Shown piece by piece: positions 49,404 through 62,012 of a stretch of DNA of 64,000 bases. Numbering within the stretch: position 1 is the stretch's first letter; each line of letters starts with the position of its first letter. Below the pieces are notes generated by a model. It did no database searches, was not told the origin of the DNA, and was given only the letters and a program-made list of their open reading frames with translations. Origin of the DNA: Adineta vaga (Eukaryota > Rotifera); NCBI GenBank assembly GCA_021613535.1, contig CP075495.1, positions 4,216,001-4,280,000 of the forward strand. Direction: 5' to 3'. Made by a program: the position numbers and the translations under genes.

Positions 49404-50846
49404 ATGTTTATTTTTTGGATTTTATTCGTTCTCATACTGTATACATCCAATGCAAAAGACTTACAAATCATTCCTAGTAAACTCTTTGTACCCAAACCTA
49501 TTCGTATCACTGTCGATGATCTTCCATTACCTTATCATACAAATTCAGTACAAAAGCCACCGATTGTCATATCTATTCCTGACAATGCTACATTTTACCT
49601 TCCTGATTCAAAGTTTCGTATTTCTGTCTATCGCGATGATATGAAAACTCCACGACAAATGATCTATACACCAAAAGGTGATATACTTGTAACAGAAACG
49701 CTTGGTAATCAAATATCAATTCTTACCAATAATGGTACTAAAAAATCGATCTTTGCTGATCAATCAAATGCAATATCACAAGCATTTGGAATGGCTTTTA
49801 TAAAAGTAGACTCGCCAGATAGATCAATTATTATTCTTTTTTTAATATTCAGGAATGGTTTTATGTTGCTAATGCTGGTGATCTTCGTCGATATCCATAT
49901 AGAATTAATGATAAAAAACTTTATGGTAACGGAGATATTTTAATGACATATGAAAGTTCATATCATTGGACTCGTAGTTTGATCGTTTCACCAAATAAAG
50001 ATCGTTTGTATATAACCGTTGGTTCGGGTAGTAATGTTGATATAGAATATCCACCTCGAGCGTCTGTACAAATTGCCAAATTAGATGGATCAAATAATGA
50101 AACATTTGCTTGGGGTTTACGTAATCCTGTTGGTATTGATTTTCATCCGAAAACAGGTGATTTATATGTAACTGTACAAGAACGTGATCATATTGGTGAT
50201 GATCTCGTACCAGATTTCTTTACTCGAATACAAAAAGATGAATTTTATGGATGGCCATTTGGTATGCTTGTATTCAGAAATTTTCGTCTAATTTATTTTC
50301 TATGCGAACTTTGCTTTAGCTTATCTATCTCCAAAAAATATTGATCCACGACGTCGATTGTTAAATGGTTCAAGTGAACGATCAGATTTAGTCGAACGTA
50401 CACGTACACCCGATGTACTTTTTCAAGCTCATTCAGCTGTACTTGGTATGATATTTTATCGAGGAACACAATTTCCAAAGTATTATCGAAATGGTGCATT
50501 TGCTGCTTTTCATGGTTCATGGAATCGTGATATCGGTGTTGGATTTAATCTTGTTTTTATTCCATTTGGAGAAGATAATCGTCCTAAAGGATATTATGAA
50601 GAATTTCTCAAAGGTTTCATGATTGATTCAAAAGGTCCAAAAGTATTTGGCAGACCTGTTGGTCTATTAGAAATGCAAGATGGAAGTCTGTTATTTAGTG
50701 AAGATAGTCATGATTGTTTATATCGAATTGAATATTTAAAAGAAGATTCAAGATTTTTACCGATTATTTCAAATACAACAACAACATTGTCTATTGATAA
50801 GATTTTATTGATGATTTTATTTGTATGGAAATTGTTTTTTTTATAG
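49404..50846 (+). CDS. Secreted glucose/sorbosone dehydrogenase-like beta-propeller protein
   Basis: Three exons (49404-49805, 49853-50261, 50320-50846) join in phase to 445 residues. A signal peptide (MFIFWILFVLILYTSNA) leads. The propeller shows the family landmarks PRQMIYTPKGDILVTE, YITVGSGSNVD, FAWGLRNPVGIDFHPKTGDL, ERDHIGDDLVPDFFT and AFHGSWNRD. The C-terminal 20 residues are hydrophobic after a Thr-rich spacer, as in a GPI signal. Bacterial relatives oxidise sugars or aldoses with a PQQ cofactor. Whether this one binds PQQ is not shown by sequence. The family is largely bacterial and fungal, so horizontal origin is likely, but two introns show it is established in the host genome. Confidence 0.82.
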
Positions 50847-52937
50847 ATTTTTGAAAATAAAGATGAAGACTATATCGTATAACCTTGATGAATAAATAAT
50901 GATTTGTTCATTTACAAGTCAATGTTTATTCTAAGACAAAAAAATAGAGCCAATTTTAACCTTGAATTGTCATAACATATATGAATAAAAACGATCTCAG
51001 TAGTGTCAGTTCGTGACATCAATTAGTTATATATATATATGTGAGCGTTTCCATTGTGTATTCATCTTAATATTTGAATAGTACAAAATAATGATTAAAT
51101 TATTAGATAAACATATACAAATAACTGTATTGAGTAAGTACTCATAATTCCATTGACTAGATTTACTTGATTGTATTTCTATCAGTATCAATTTTTCTTG
51201 TTCATCTATCAACTGTTCATTGATCATCAACATTTGATCTTTCATCACTTAAATGACGAAAGCAAAATATCAACGACAATAATAGTAATGATGATGATAC
51301 CACGCACATGGGATATTTGATCCTTGGAAGATGATAAAATTTTGTAACTATCTAGTTAAGTTGTGTAATACATTCCCTTGTTTAAGGCGTTTTACTAATA
51401 CACTCTCTTTATGTCACAAGAGACACAATCGTATCAATATCATTCGTATTTCTTTTTTTTAATCAGGGTAAAGAAGAATTATACGTAATAGATCACGAAT
51501 GAAATGCTAAAAATGTTTAATGTGTGATCATGTATGTGCTTGTGTGTGTGTGCGTATATAAAGTAACGTTGTTAAGCGAAAGAAGAAAAGAAAAGACACA
51601 TTTTTGATAGTAGTAATCGAACAAGAACTATCATAATATAATATTGACAGATTCATACGATAAGATGAAAATAAAATGATCTTCCCATTGTTCTATCTCT
51701 GTTATGTAGTCCAAATAAACGAATAACAAGTAGGTATAATAATTAGAAAAGAGGGAAATATTAAGTACAAATGTAGACGATATCATCTCGAAGAGAGAGA
51801 GAGAAAGAGAGAAAGAGAGTAAGAAAAGAAATGTATTAAATCAGTAAATGTGTATGTAATCAAGAAGTAGCATAAGCATAGTTGAACACGTCCAGACAAG
51901 CACAGCGGGTGGTGAAGCGAAGGGAACTAATGAAGAGCCCAATATTATTCTCTGAATTAAGCATTAAAAAGCGAAGGAACTGCCTCGAGTAAAATATATG
52001 AATGTTAATGAATTGTTTAGTAGCCTGACAGAAAAGGCGAGAGACGATGCCGGTGAAATAATCTGATGAGATTATGGCATTATTGTTACGTTACATATAA
52101 TATAATTAGAAATGTGATTACCAAACTTGATAGAATTGAGAAGGTTAACTGCAGAAATAACTATAAACAAATCAAATTGATCAACAAGCGTTTTTACCCT
52201 CTTCTATGTATCTATTGTTTGTAATCAATCAAATATAATTCATGTGTAAATCGCTTAATGAAGTTCGTTCTCTTGATATTATCTCAAGTAGAATTCCGGA
52301 TATTGATCGATTGGTCGACATTAACTATCAGATTCTTTTTTTTCCATCCAGTAGACTATATTTAAGAATTTTAGTAAGATTGATATAAGAAAAACGTTGA
52401 TTGTTACTTTCTGTCTATTTGAATAGACAGACAAATATCCTGCGACGCATACTTGATGTTCATTTTTTTTACTTACTTTCTTTCTTTCCTCTTTTTTCTT
52501 CTTCTGTCACTACAACCGGACACTCAACAATTGTGTGGTATGTTGACTCACATACGCCCCTATGATATGAATCGTAGTCGTGATGGTCATCTTCTCCTTT
52601 TTTTTTGTACAACAATTAAGAGAAACGAAGAAAAAAGAAGATGAAGTGTAATAACAAACCTACTCACACATTATCCCTCACTCGACGACTGTATTGATGG
52701 GTTATACAAGAGTCTTTCATTCACACACGCATACACACACGATAGATTTTTATTTTGAAAACTTATATTAAAGCACGCAACCTATTCAATCGTTTCATTC
52801 GTTCTAATTTTTATTCTAGACTATGTCATCTTGTCAACTAAACTTCTAACTAAACGTACATCAACATATTGCATTGATTACCATTTTTGATCGGAATTGA
52901 TTATCATTCTTTTTTTCCTCCTCTTTTCCATTAGAGA
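50847..52937. other. Long intergenic region
   Basis: About 2.1 kb. Contains a GA-rich tract at 51792-51829 and AT/GT runs. Short frames lack coding character. Its right end is probably the 5' UTR of the following gene, with a ttccattag acceptor-like site 3 bp before the ATG. Confidence 0.5.
51792..51829. repeat. GA-rich simple repeat
   Basis: Imperfect GA dinucleotide tract with a few extra A bases. Confidence 0.85.
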
Positions 52938-54327
52938 ATGCCAACAACATTATCATCCGATCGCTATTCAGCAGTTTCATCATCATCTGCTTCCTCTACC
53001 TCATCAAACAGTTGCTACAATAATAACAACAATAAGAATAATAACAATCGCAATTCTTTATCACAATCATCACGATCATCGACAACGTTTTTGCCACTTC
53101 GTTCTGCAACTTCTTCACTACACCTGTCGAAATTAAACAATACAAATTATCATTCTATGCAATCTCTGAAAATTCAACAAAAACAACAACAACAGCAACA
53201 GCAGCAGCAACATAAAACTAATCAAACACCTGTTGCGCGTATCACACCACGTATTATTACAACAAAATTATCTACCAATGATCTATCAAAAGATCAAGAT
53301 GAAGGTTGGCTTAGTTGTGAAGAATTAGAAACAATTGAAAAACGTTTTAATGATTTATTACAAGAGCCTAAACAGAAAAAATCGATACTTGTCAATAAAA
53401 ATTCACAGCACGATCAACGAGCAAAGAGTTGTGATCGATTAGCTATGGCCGATGATAATTCCAAATTATCATTAATGAGTAGTAAGTTAAATGCTATCTA
53501 TCTATTTCTTTCTAAAAAACAAGCAAATATTTTGTTTTCATACAGTTCCTCGACAGTCATTGATTAATAAAAAAGAAGATGAGACTTTACAGAAATGTTC
53601 ACTACTACCAACGTCATTAATTTATGATAATAATACTCGTCCTCGTGCACAAACTCCACATCAAATTCATCCATCATCAACACGAACAGTTCTCACTGCA
53701 AATGATATATTAAAAGTTGAATCATCATATCGTAGCATTGGTACTCAAGTATTTGCTTGTCATTGTTTATGTGATCTGTATATAACAACAGCCGATCGTT
53801 TAGCTAAACTTGAAGATTGGATCTTATTTCAACATGGTCTACCTGTATGGCTGCTAAATTCGGGCAATGATCCGAAAAGACAATCACGTTTTTCCTTAAT
53901 TATTGCTGAACATGGTTCTGGTTTTCCTATATGGGAAGATACAATAAATGGATTTAGTGATGTTAAACAAGCTCGTGCACAACATATCACATTTCGTTTA
54001 TCTGATCAAAAAACACTTGCTGTACTTCGTTTTAATGATTTAACAGCATCGAAAGAATTCTATTCCTATTATAAATCAATTCGATGTGATACTCGTTATG
54101 AACATTTATTTACAACAGAAATATCGTCTAAACATCATCGAAGTTCATCATGTGGTTCTCTACTACGAAAACGTCAAAAAAATCAAAAATCAATTAATAA
54201 ATCTTCGATATCAAATCCATGTCAATTTCAACATATAACTTGTTTACAAGTCAAAGATCGTGTTCGTTTAATAACACTTGATCAATGTTTGATACCGTGT
54301 CACAATTATTCGAATGAACAAATATAA
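52938..54327 (+). CDS. Ser/Asn/Gln-rich protein with a C-terminal globular (PH/EVH1-like?) domain
   Basis: Two exons (52938-53481, 53546-54327) join in phase 1 to 441 residues. The N-terminal 180 residues are low complexity with Ser, Asn and a Gln run (from CAA/CAG repeats around 53170-53210). A conserved-looking segment, DEGWLSCEELETIEKRFNDLL, sits at about residues 120-140. The C-terminal 200 residues are well ordered: LPVWLLNSGNDPKRQSRF, SLIIAEHGSGFPIWEDTI and HITFRLSDQKTLAVLRFND, then a helix ASKEFYSYYKSI. Alternating strands closed by a helix resemble a PH/EVH1 fold, and this plan occurs in animal signalling adaptors. I cannot name the family. No signal peptide or TM. Confidence 0.65.
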
Positions 54328-56002
54328 AGCGAAAGCGAACAATAAAAAGTAATCAAGTGATAAGAAACTTTTCTATATTGGTTGATTTTACGCTGTTGTT
54401 TTCTTTCTTTGATCATATAAATATGGACAGTATGAAGTGGAAAGATAAGTCATCGATTGAATGTCAAATGATAAAAGAAATAAAAAGTAAAGATTAATTA
54501 TGTACGTCAGTTGTTTTCACATAGAAACCTTACAGTATAGTTTTGATCGATCAAAGATATGGATTCGATGAAGAAGAAGACTAAACGTATTGTTAGAACA
54601 AAGTATTACGGTTAGATTTTACATGAACGAAACAAAAATGAAGAAATCGTGGGATTAAGTTCTTTTTTTAGATCATGGTCATGATTATTATATAATCATA
54701 TTTCCTTCAAAATGTTGATTATTATCAAGCATATCCTATTGTGTGTATATATCTGCTGACAAAAAGATAGACAGCAGTTATCAAGGCATTGTCTTTCTGT
54801 GGAATAATTACCATGTGAGATGTAAAGATAGATATAAATGGTAGTATTTGTCGGTCGTTGTAATCGTTTTGATACTAATGTTCACAGAGCTGATACGATC
54901 CTTATTTATTTTCATTTAACATGTTTATTCTTTAAATTATCTAAGAATATAATATAAAAAGTCGTATTGATGTTTATCATCGGATTTTTCAATATCTTTA
55001 CAACTTCACAAAGATAGATATTTTCGTCTTTCTTTTTGAAATTTGTCATCTCAGTTATTGATTAGATAAATGATAAATTTTCATATATAATATAAACAAT
55101 CGAGGATTTTATTTTATGAATAAAAATAGTGCAAAGCTTTGATCGATATCATGGATTTAATTTAATACAAGTATTACAAGTCGATCGATGGGATTAGATT
55201 GACAACGATGAGCTTTCTTTTTCAATGAAAAATAACACAATAATATTGTTTCATATAAAGGATAGAATCAACGAAGCATACTATATGTAAAATAAGATGC
55301 ACTATCTTAATCTTTATATACACTGGTATCATTTTATAAATTTGTGATCAAAGCGAATGACATATTTTTCTCATCCATAATATAGACGTAGACATGCGAA
55401 TGCACAGAGATATGAACTTAACACATGTTTAGATGTATTGTATTGATCAAATGTATCAAGTGTTTGATTCATTTCTTATAATTTTCTTTGTGTAATTTTT
55501 GTTTCGTACATGTGAAAAATTTCACATTTCAACAAAAATACCCAATACTTTTCTTTTTTTCTTCCCTCGACGGGTGATATAGCTTTATTTGATAACTCGT
55601 TTCTGTTTCTTCTTTCACTCTCGCCGCTCCTAATGATCATTCATTCTTTTTTCACAATATACATCCATGTGATCTTATTGACTTGACGAATAACATTCTG
55701 CTGAATATATAAATATATATATCTCTCTCTATACATACATTGATGTCTTTCTTTTTCCATCTGGGTATTTCTATTTATCTGATCGAAAATTTATACCCAC
55801 AATTTACGCATAAAATGTTTTTCATTCGTTGATTTAAGACTTGACTCTACACTTTGTTCTTCTTTTTTCCTCCAGATAAAGAATTTCATTCTCATATATT
55901 ATTCAGTGACACATTATTCGTATATATATATATATATATATACTACAACATTAGTTTCTCGTCTTACAGAAGTATATAAATTTGGTATAGTTATCAAAAA
56001 GA
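54328..56002. other. Long intergenic region
   Basis: About 1.7 kb, AT-rich, with an (AT)n run at 55921-55941. It should contain the Argonaute promoter and 5' UTR; a tatag acceptor-like site lies at 55986-55990. Confidence 0.5.
55921..55941. repeat. (AT)n microsatellite
   Basis: AT dinucleotide run about 60 bp upstream of the Argonaute start. Confidence 0.9.
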
Positions 56003-59000
56003 ATGTCTGCATGGGGAAAACGACAAGGTAAATAAGTGATATACATATTGCTTTTAAATCACTAGGTTCTTTCTTATTCGAATGAATAGCTCGAGCTGAT
56101 ACAAAACCAAATGTAGGATCTGCAACTACCACAAATGGTACAGCAGCACCAAAGAAATCTGCTTGGGGTGCTCCGCCAGGAGTATCACCAGTTGCTCCTG
56201 CTCCTGTGACTTCAACAGAACGGTCTTCAAGTGCATTTCCAACACCACGTGAAGCGATGGAAAATCTTTCTTTAGACTCTCCCTCTTCACATACGACTGT
56301 ACGTTCTCAAAGTGCTCGTCCATCAAATCGCCGTCCGCAATTACATTCAGCTGTTCCTGAATCAGCTGTCTTAACTCCTGTGCGTCGTCCTGATGAAGGT
56401 GGAAAAGTTGGTAAAACAGTGGATGTGTACACAAATCATTTTCGTGTTCATATCGATGCTGGTGTTGTTAACCAATATGATATTGAAATTTACATGATTG
56501 GTCGTGATAAAAAACCGAGATTAGCACGAAAAGATGAACGATGGGAAACAGTTCAACGCATTGCTAAACGTGAAAAAAATTTCCCGATTATTTGGTATGA
56601 TGAAGGCAAGACAATTTATACGAAAGAATTATTAACTGATTTTACTAAACCATTACAAGTAACATTTAAAATGAATAATGAAGATAAAACATTTCAATTT
56701 CAAGTGTTAAATCTTGTTCGACAAGAAAAAATTCGAGATATTTTTGATTTTATTGAAAAGAAAACATCGATACGACCAAGAGATTCAATTCGAATTATAG
56801 AAACGCTTTTCAAACAACGGGCAAGAAATGATTTAATTTCTTTTCGAAATCAATTCTATGATCGAAAACAAAAACTAGATGATCTTGGTAAGTATACCAT
56901 TGAATTTTTCATGAGATTTAATGTATACTTTTATTTTTAGGTGATGGTCGTGGTATGGCAAATGGATTCTATCAAGCACTTTTTCTTACTCAATTAGGGC
57001 CAACTTTAAATATTAATCTTGCATTTACATGTTTTTATATGCCATTAAATTTTGTTGAATTTGCGACGAAATATCTTCGTAAAGATATTACTAAAGGTTT
57101 AAGTGAAATTGAATTACAAGGTTTTCGTCGTATTGTTCGTAATATGTTGAGTATGTTGATTTAAAAACTCTTGTTCATTTATTTTCTATATTTATCGATA
57201 ATATTTAGTTGAAACTATTCATACTGGTCGAGATATTCGTTATCGTATTCGTGGTTTTGGTTTACCAGCAAATCAAATTACTTTTGTACGTGGTGCTAGC
57301 GATGACGCTGGTGATGCATCATTAGGTGAAAAAATTAGTGTTGCAGATTTTTTTGCTGAAAAATATCAAAAATTAAAATATCCAAATTTGCCATGTATCG
57401 ATGGAATGAGTGGTACTCAAAAACGTGCAAATTGGTTACCAATGGAAGTTGTCAGAGTAATTGATGATGTATTTTAAAGAAAAGATTCTTCTTGAGATTA
57501 TCTTCTTTAGCTTGTACCATGGGAACGTTCATTGAAACCATTAGATAGTGTTCAACGAGCATTAGTCACAAAGAAATCAGTTATTAAACCTGAACAACGT
57601 TATGATCAAATTATGAAAGTTGTACAAAATCGTCAATTCGATACTGATCCATATTTACAAGAATTGAATATTAAAGTCGATAGCAAAGAAATGCTTCAAG
57701 TCAAAGCACGAATTTTACCACCACCAGAAGTAAAATATCGTGGTCAAGGTTCTTCAGAAATAGCTGAACGTGTCAATTTCGGTAAATGGACAATACGTAA
57801 TCGTTTTTATACAACACGTGATATTAATAAATGGGGTATGATTTATTTCGGTTCCAAACCAACACAAGATGTTATTCAAACACTCAAAGATTTTGAAATT
57901 CGTTTACCATCTGTAAATATATTTTTTTCTTGTTTAATCTATTGACGAAAAAGAAAGAAGTATTTTTCTTTAGTTATTACAACGTTATGGTATTAACATG
58001 AAATCTAAGCCAATAACTGTTGCTAAACCTGCAACGAAAGAAGAAATTGAAAATACATTAAATAATGGCAGTAAAGATGGTTGGCAATTGACTATTGTAA
58101 TATTAAATAATACAACTGATAATGTTTATGATTATGTTAAACAATGTGGCAACCAACGATATGGTTTAGTAACACAATGTGTTAGTTATCAAGCATTGGA
58201 AAGAAATATTGGCAAACTTGATATGTGTAAGGAGGAAAATCTTTATCAAGAGATTTTGATTTGATGACATAATACTATTTTTTTTCTAGATGTACAAAAT
58301 TTAAGTCAAAAGATTAATGCTAAAATGGGATGCATCAATGGAGTTGTTAATCTCAAAGCAGCATTAAGTCGACCATCAAATGAAGACCTTTTTATGTTTT
58401 TCGGAGCTGACGTAAGTCAAAATTCTAGATTACCGAATGAAGATGTCATCGATAGTTTTGATAATAATTATTGTATAGATATCTTTCAGTTCTGATTGTT
58501 GTTTCACAGATTGAAACTAAAGAAAGTTTTGAAAATTATTTAGTATTGCAGTTATCTCTGAGAAAATCTTCTATATGTTTGATTGTTTTTTTAGGTCACA
58601 CATACAACTTGTTCAGCTGAACGTCCATCCATTGCAGCTGTTGTTGGTTCACGTGATCCAACCAATTCACTCTACGCAGCTCGTCTTTGCGAACGTATGT
58701 TATTTAAAATAATAATATATGGTCGAACTTTATCTTTTTTTCTATTCAGAATATCCAAAATTAGGTCGTTGTTCGATGGAAATTATAAAAGATTTAGATA
58801 AAATGGTTGTCGATCTTCTTCAATTATTTGCACAATCATGTGGTAATCGTTTACCAAATAAGATTGTCTTCTATCGTGATGGTGTTGATGATGGTCAATA
58901 TCAAAAAGTACTTGATAATGAAGTTGCAAAGATTAAACAAGCATTTCGAAGTAAAGTCTATCTCTCGAAATAAAATAAAGAAATTCTCCTCTGACTTTTT

Positions 59001-59620
59001 TCAGCTGTGTATACCAATCGACAACTACCAAAATTAACATTTATTATTGTAAAAAAACGACATAATACACGATTTTTTGTCTATGATGGACAAATGACGA
59101 AGAATGTAGAAGCCGGAACAATTATCGATCAACAAATTACTCATCCATCACAATTCGATTTTTATTTATGTTCACAAGCAGCACTGTAATATTTCTATTG
59201 TGACGCAGTTTTTCATCGTTGAAACATACTTGATTTTCTATTCTAGTATGGGAACATCACGTCCAGCACTGTATCATGTTCTTCATGATGAAATTGGCTT
59301 TACTAGTGATGATGTTGAACAATTAACATATTGGGTAGAAATTTTTCATGGTTATTAAACGAAAACTATTCTATTGTGATATTTTTTAGCTTTGTCATAC
59401 TGATGCTCGTTGTTCAAAAGCAGTTTCAATTCCAGCACCCATTCATTACGCTCATTTAGCTGCCTATGCATCTCGTACCTTTGATTTTGATGACAATCTC
59501 GATCAGGGTGATGATGCCGATGGATTCGTTGAGAATGCAGAAAATGTGTCGATGGATGATATTAAAACAAAACTTATGGTACTCGATTCTAAAATTGCTA
59601 ATAATATGTGGTTTGTATGA
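56003..59620 (+). CDS. Argonaute protein (AGO-like, slicer residues intact)
   Basis: Twelve exons, from 56003-56027 and 56090-56887 to 59390-59620, join in phase to 952 residues. The N-terminal 120 residues are Pro/Ser/Ala-rich with two WG dipeptides. The N domain starts near VDVYTNHFRVHIDAGV. PAZ and linker regions follow, and MID begins around exon 6. The PIWI domain has the catalytic Asp in FFGADVTHT, the Glu finger in RCSMEIIKDL, the second Asp in FYRDGVDDGQYQKVL and the His in PAPIHYAHLAAYASR, the full DEDH set. LTYWLCHTDARCSKAVSI places it with AGO rather than PIWI proteins. It should load small RNAs and cleave or repress target RNAs in the cytoplasm. The C-terminus NNMWFV replaces the usual Tyr-Phe-Ala end. 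Confidence 0.92.
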
Positions 59621-60462
59621 ATATATAGGTTCCTATGTTTGTTTTTCTTGCATGTGTGTGTTGATTAAGCTTGTTGATACTAGCAGAATCTCACTTTGAA
59701 ATATTCTATCTTTTTCTATTTTCTCATACACATAGCATGATCATAGTTTACTTTTTTCTTCATCTCATTTATTCATTCATTCATTCATGCATATCCAGTA
59801 GTATAGAAGAGAACATCAGTTGTCAAACATACTGAACCTTTTTTTCTTGTTGTTGTGAATTTTTTTTGTCACTTAAACAAGAATAAAGTATAGTGTTATT
59901 TACAAAAGCATTCGACTTGAAACTTATTCAAAATGATGACCATAATGTATTGCCAATGAACTGAAAACTATTCAATAATAAGAATATACGATTGTCTCAA
60001 AGAATTTATAGAAAATGGTTTATAAGATGCGTATGAAAAGCATGAAAATAGTCTCTCATGCATAGATTATCAAATACTCTCCCTTCTAACGATCACATTT
60101 ATATAAATGTTTATGTATTACACAATCGTCGTATTTTTTATATAATATTTATCAAAAGACAAAACGAGATTTTCTTTGTCTGACTGTAATTAATTAAATC
60201 AAATTATTCAAGTGAGTAATGCTTTTGAAGTTTCTTTTAATACACTTCAGCAGATAAATTTGTATACACAGATTATTAATACTTTTCGAAATTGAGTTTT
60301 CATACTTATCTTGTTTCTCTGAACAAAAACACTCAAAAGATCGTCTACGCATTCATAAAATGTTGTCAGTCAGTTTTCGATTTATAAAAAAATTGTCAGG
60401 ACACAAACTATTTGTTCTTTTCCATATAACTCCCTAATAAAAGAGAGAGAGATTTATTAGTA
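59621..60462. other. Convergent 3' UTR space
   Basis: AT-rich, with aataaa signals, between Argonaute (+) and the receptor gene (-). No gene seen. Confidence 0.6.
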
Positions 60463-61431
60463 CTATGCGTTCATTCCTGCATTATTCAGATTGGAATGTC
60501 CTGGTATTACTTTTGCAGTTACTATAAACGTTTTTACACGTGTTATTTCCGTCTGTCGGATACCAATTTTCGCACAGAAGATTGCTTTTACTTCGGTATT
60601 AGTAAAGAATATAATTACTGATTCAACAGCAGCTGCCAATGCAATAAATAATATTGATATCGAATACAATGGCCATGGCACTGCACTGAATTTGTTGATA
60701 AGAATACTAGATAAATACGGTGTTCCACCAACGATAACGACTCCTAAAATCATAAGAATATTTTGAAATACTTTGATATTTCGTTTATTATTTCCTCTGT
60801 TGGCCGCATTCAGTTGAATACGATTTGCATGAGTTGAATGTCGTAGAATAAGACCATATAAAATCACAATTGTATTTATAGGAATAACAAATGCTGCTAC
60901 CATTAAAGCAAATGATGTATGAAATGTTTTACTTGACAAAACACACATGCGAGATTCATGTTCATATTGAAAGGCCACTGGTGAGATTAACATTGAACAT
61001 CCTATAAACACGCCCACTATCCAATTGAAACAAACCATGGTTGCATTTATACGATATGTCAACAGTTGTCGATGTTTGTAAAGAACAGTAATAAAATATC
61101 GTGAAATACCTTGAACAAAATATGATAATGTCTTGACCACACATCCGACTAGAAAAAAACATCCACGAAATCGACACCATGTTGAAAATGAATCATTCTC
61201 AGCTTGTTCATTATTTTGAAATAGAAATGGAATATGAAAAGCTGAAGAAACAACAAACAGCAAGTAGCCTATACAAGAATTGACTGTGAGGAAGTTTGAT
61301 ATCGATTTACAGCGAAGTCGCCAATGGATGACAATGATGATTGAGATTGTTGATGAAAAGAAGGCTGTTATTAGAAGTAGAAATATAAAGATAATACCAA
61401 TGATAATATAGAAAATATCTTCTGCATTCAT
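60463..61431 (-). CDS. Rhodopsin-like seven-TM receptor (orphan GPCR)
   Basis: Single-exon 322-residue frame with seven hydrophobic segments: IIIGIIFIFLLLITAFF (TM1), NSCIGYLLFVVSSAFHI (TM2), FLVGCVVKTLSYFVQGISRY (TM3), MVCFNWIVGVFIGCSML (TM4), FALMVAAFVIPINTIVILYG (TM5), ILMILGVVIVGGTPYLSSIL (TM6) and ISILFIALAAAVESVIIFF (TM7). A Cys at the start of TM3 (WCRFRGC) and one in the second outer loop (SRMCVLSS) could form the usual disulphide. SRY takes the place of DRY after TM3. TM7 lacks NPxxY. The ligand is unknown. Intronless, lineage-specific receptors of this type are common in rotifers. It belongs to class A by general layout only. Confidence 0.8.
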   Translation of the reverse strand: MNAEDIFYIIIGIIFIFLLLITAFFSSTISIIIVIHWRLRCKSISNFLTVNSCIGYLLFVVSSAFHIPFLFQNNEQAENDSFSTWCRFRGCFFLVGCVVKTLSYFVQGISRYFITVLYKHRQLLTYRINATMVCFNWIVGVFIGCSMLISPVAFQYEHESRMCVLSSKTFHTSFALMVAAFVIPINTIVILYGLILRHSTHANRIQLNAANRGNNKRNIKVFQNILMILGVVIVGGTPYLSSILINKFSAVPWPLYSISILFIALAAAVESVIIFFTNTEVKAIFCAKIGIRQTEITRVKTFIVTAKVIPGHSNLNNAGMNA

Positions 61432-62012
61432 TTTGTTCTTAGAAGACTCAGTTAGACACGTTATTGTTGAAGTGGGACGAAGTGTACTGAAGAAGAGAGT
61501 TAAGGCATATATATATATATATATGGAAGTGAAAATATATGAATAGAATAAAAGATGACAGATATTCTTTAGAGAAAAATGCTATATTTTGACGTTGTCG
61601 AGTTTTATTTTGAATGAATGCTTCCATTCATTACAAAATCCAGTTAAACAGTACGTACATACTTGAAATAAATAATTAACAATGATAAGTAACGGAATGA
61701 CGTTTTTCATTCATTAATCTAATATTTATTATTTTATATAATGAGCTTTTAAGACAAGATAAAATTAAGATAAGTTAGACGAATCATTTTAGTTGATGTA
61801 ACATGATATAGTTCTGAAATTCGATTTCAGCAGCTACGAAATTTTGAACAAAGAGTAGATATAGTAATATATGCTATATATTATTATCTAAATTCTAAAA
61901 ATCTCTCATAGAATCTCAGGAAAATTAAGTAATCACCGATAAATCTTTATATTTATACAAAAATTTGCTGATATTTCAAGCTCCTCTTTAGTAACAATAA
62001 ATATATAGATAA
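61432..62012. other. Intergenic
   Basis: Upstream of the receptor gene and downstream of the next minus-strand gene. An (AT)n run lies at 61507-61524. No gene seen. Confidence 0.6.

Noticed and set aside
60491-60766. 91-codon plus-strand frame opposite the receptor gene
   Set aside because: Antisense shadow of the seven-TM frame, which has the clear hydrophobic pattern.
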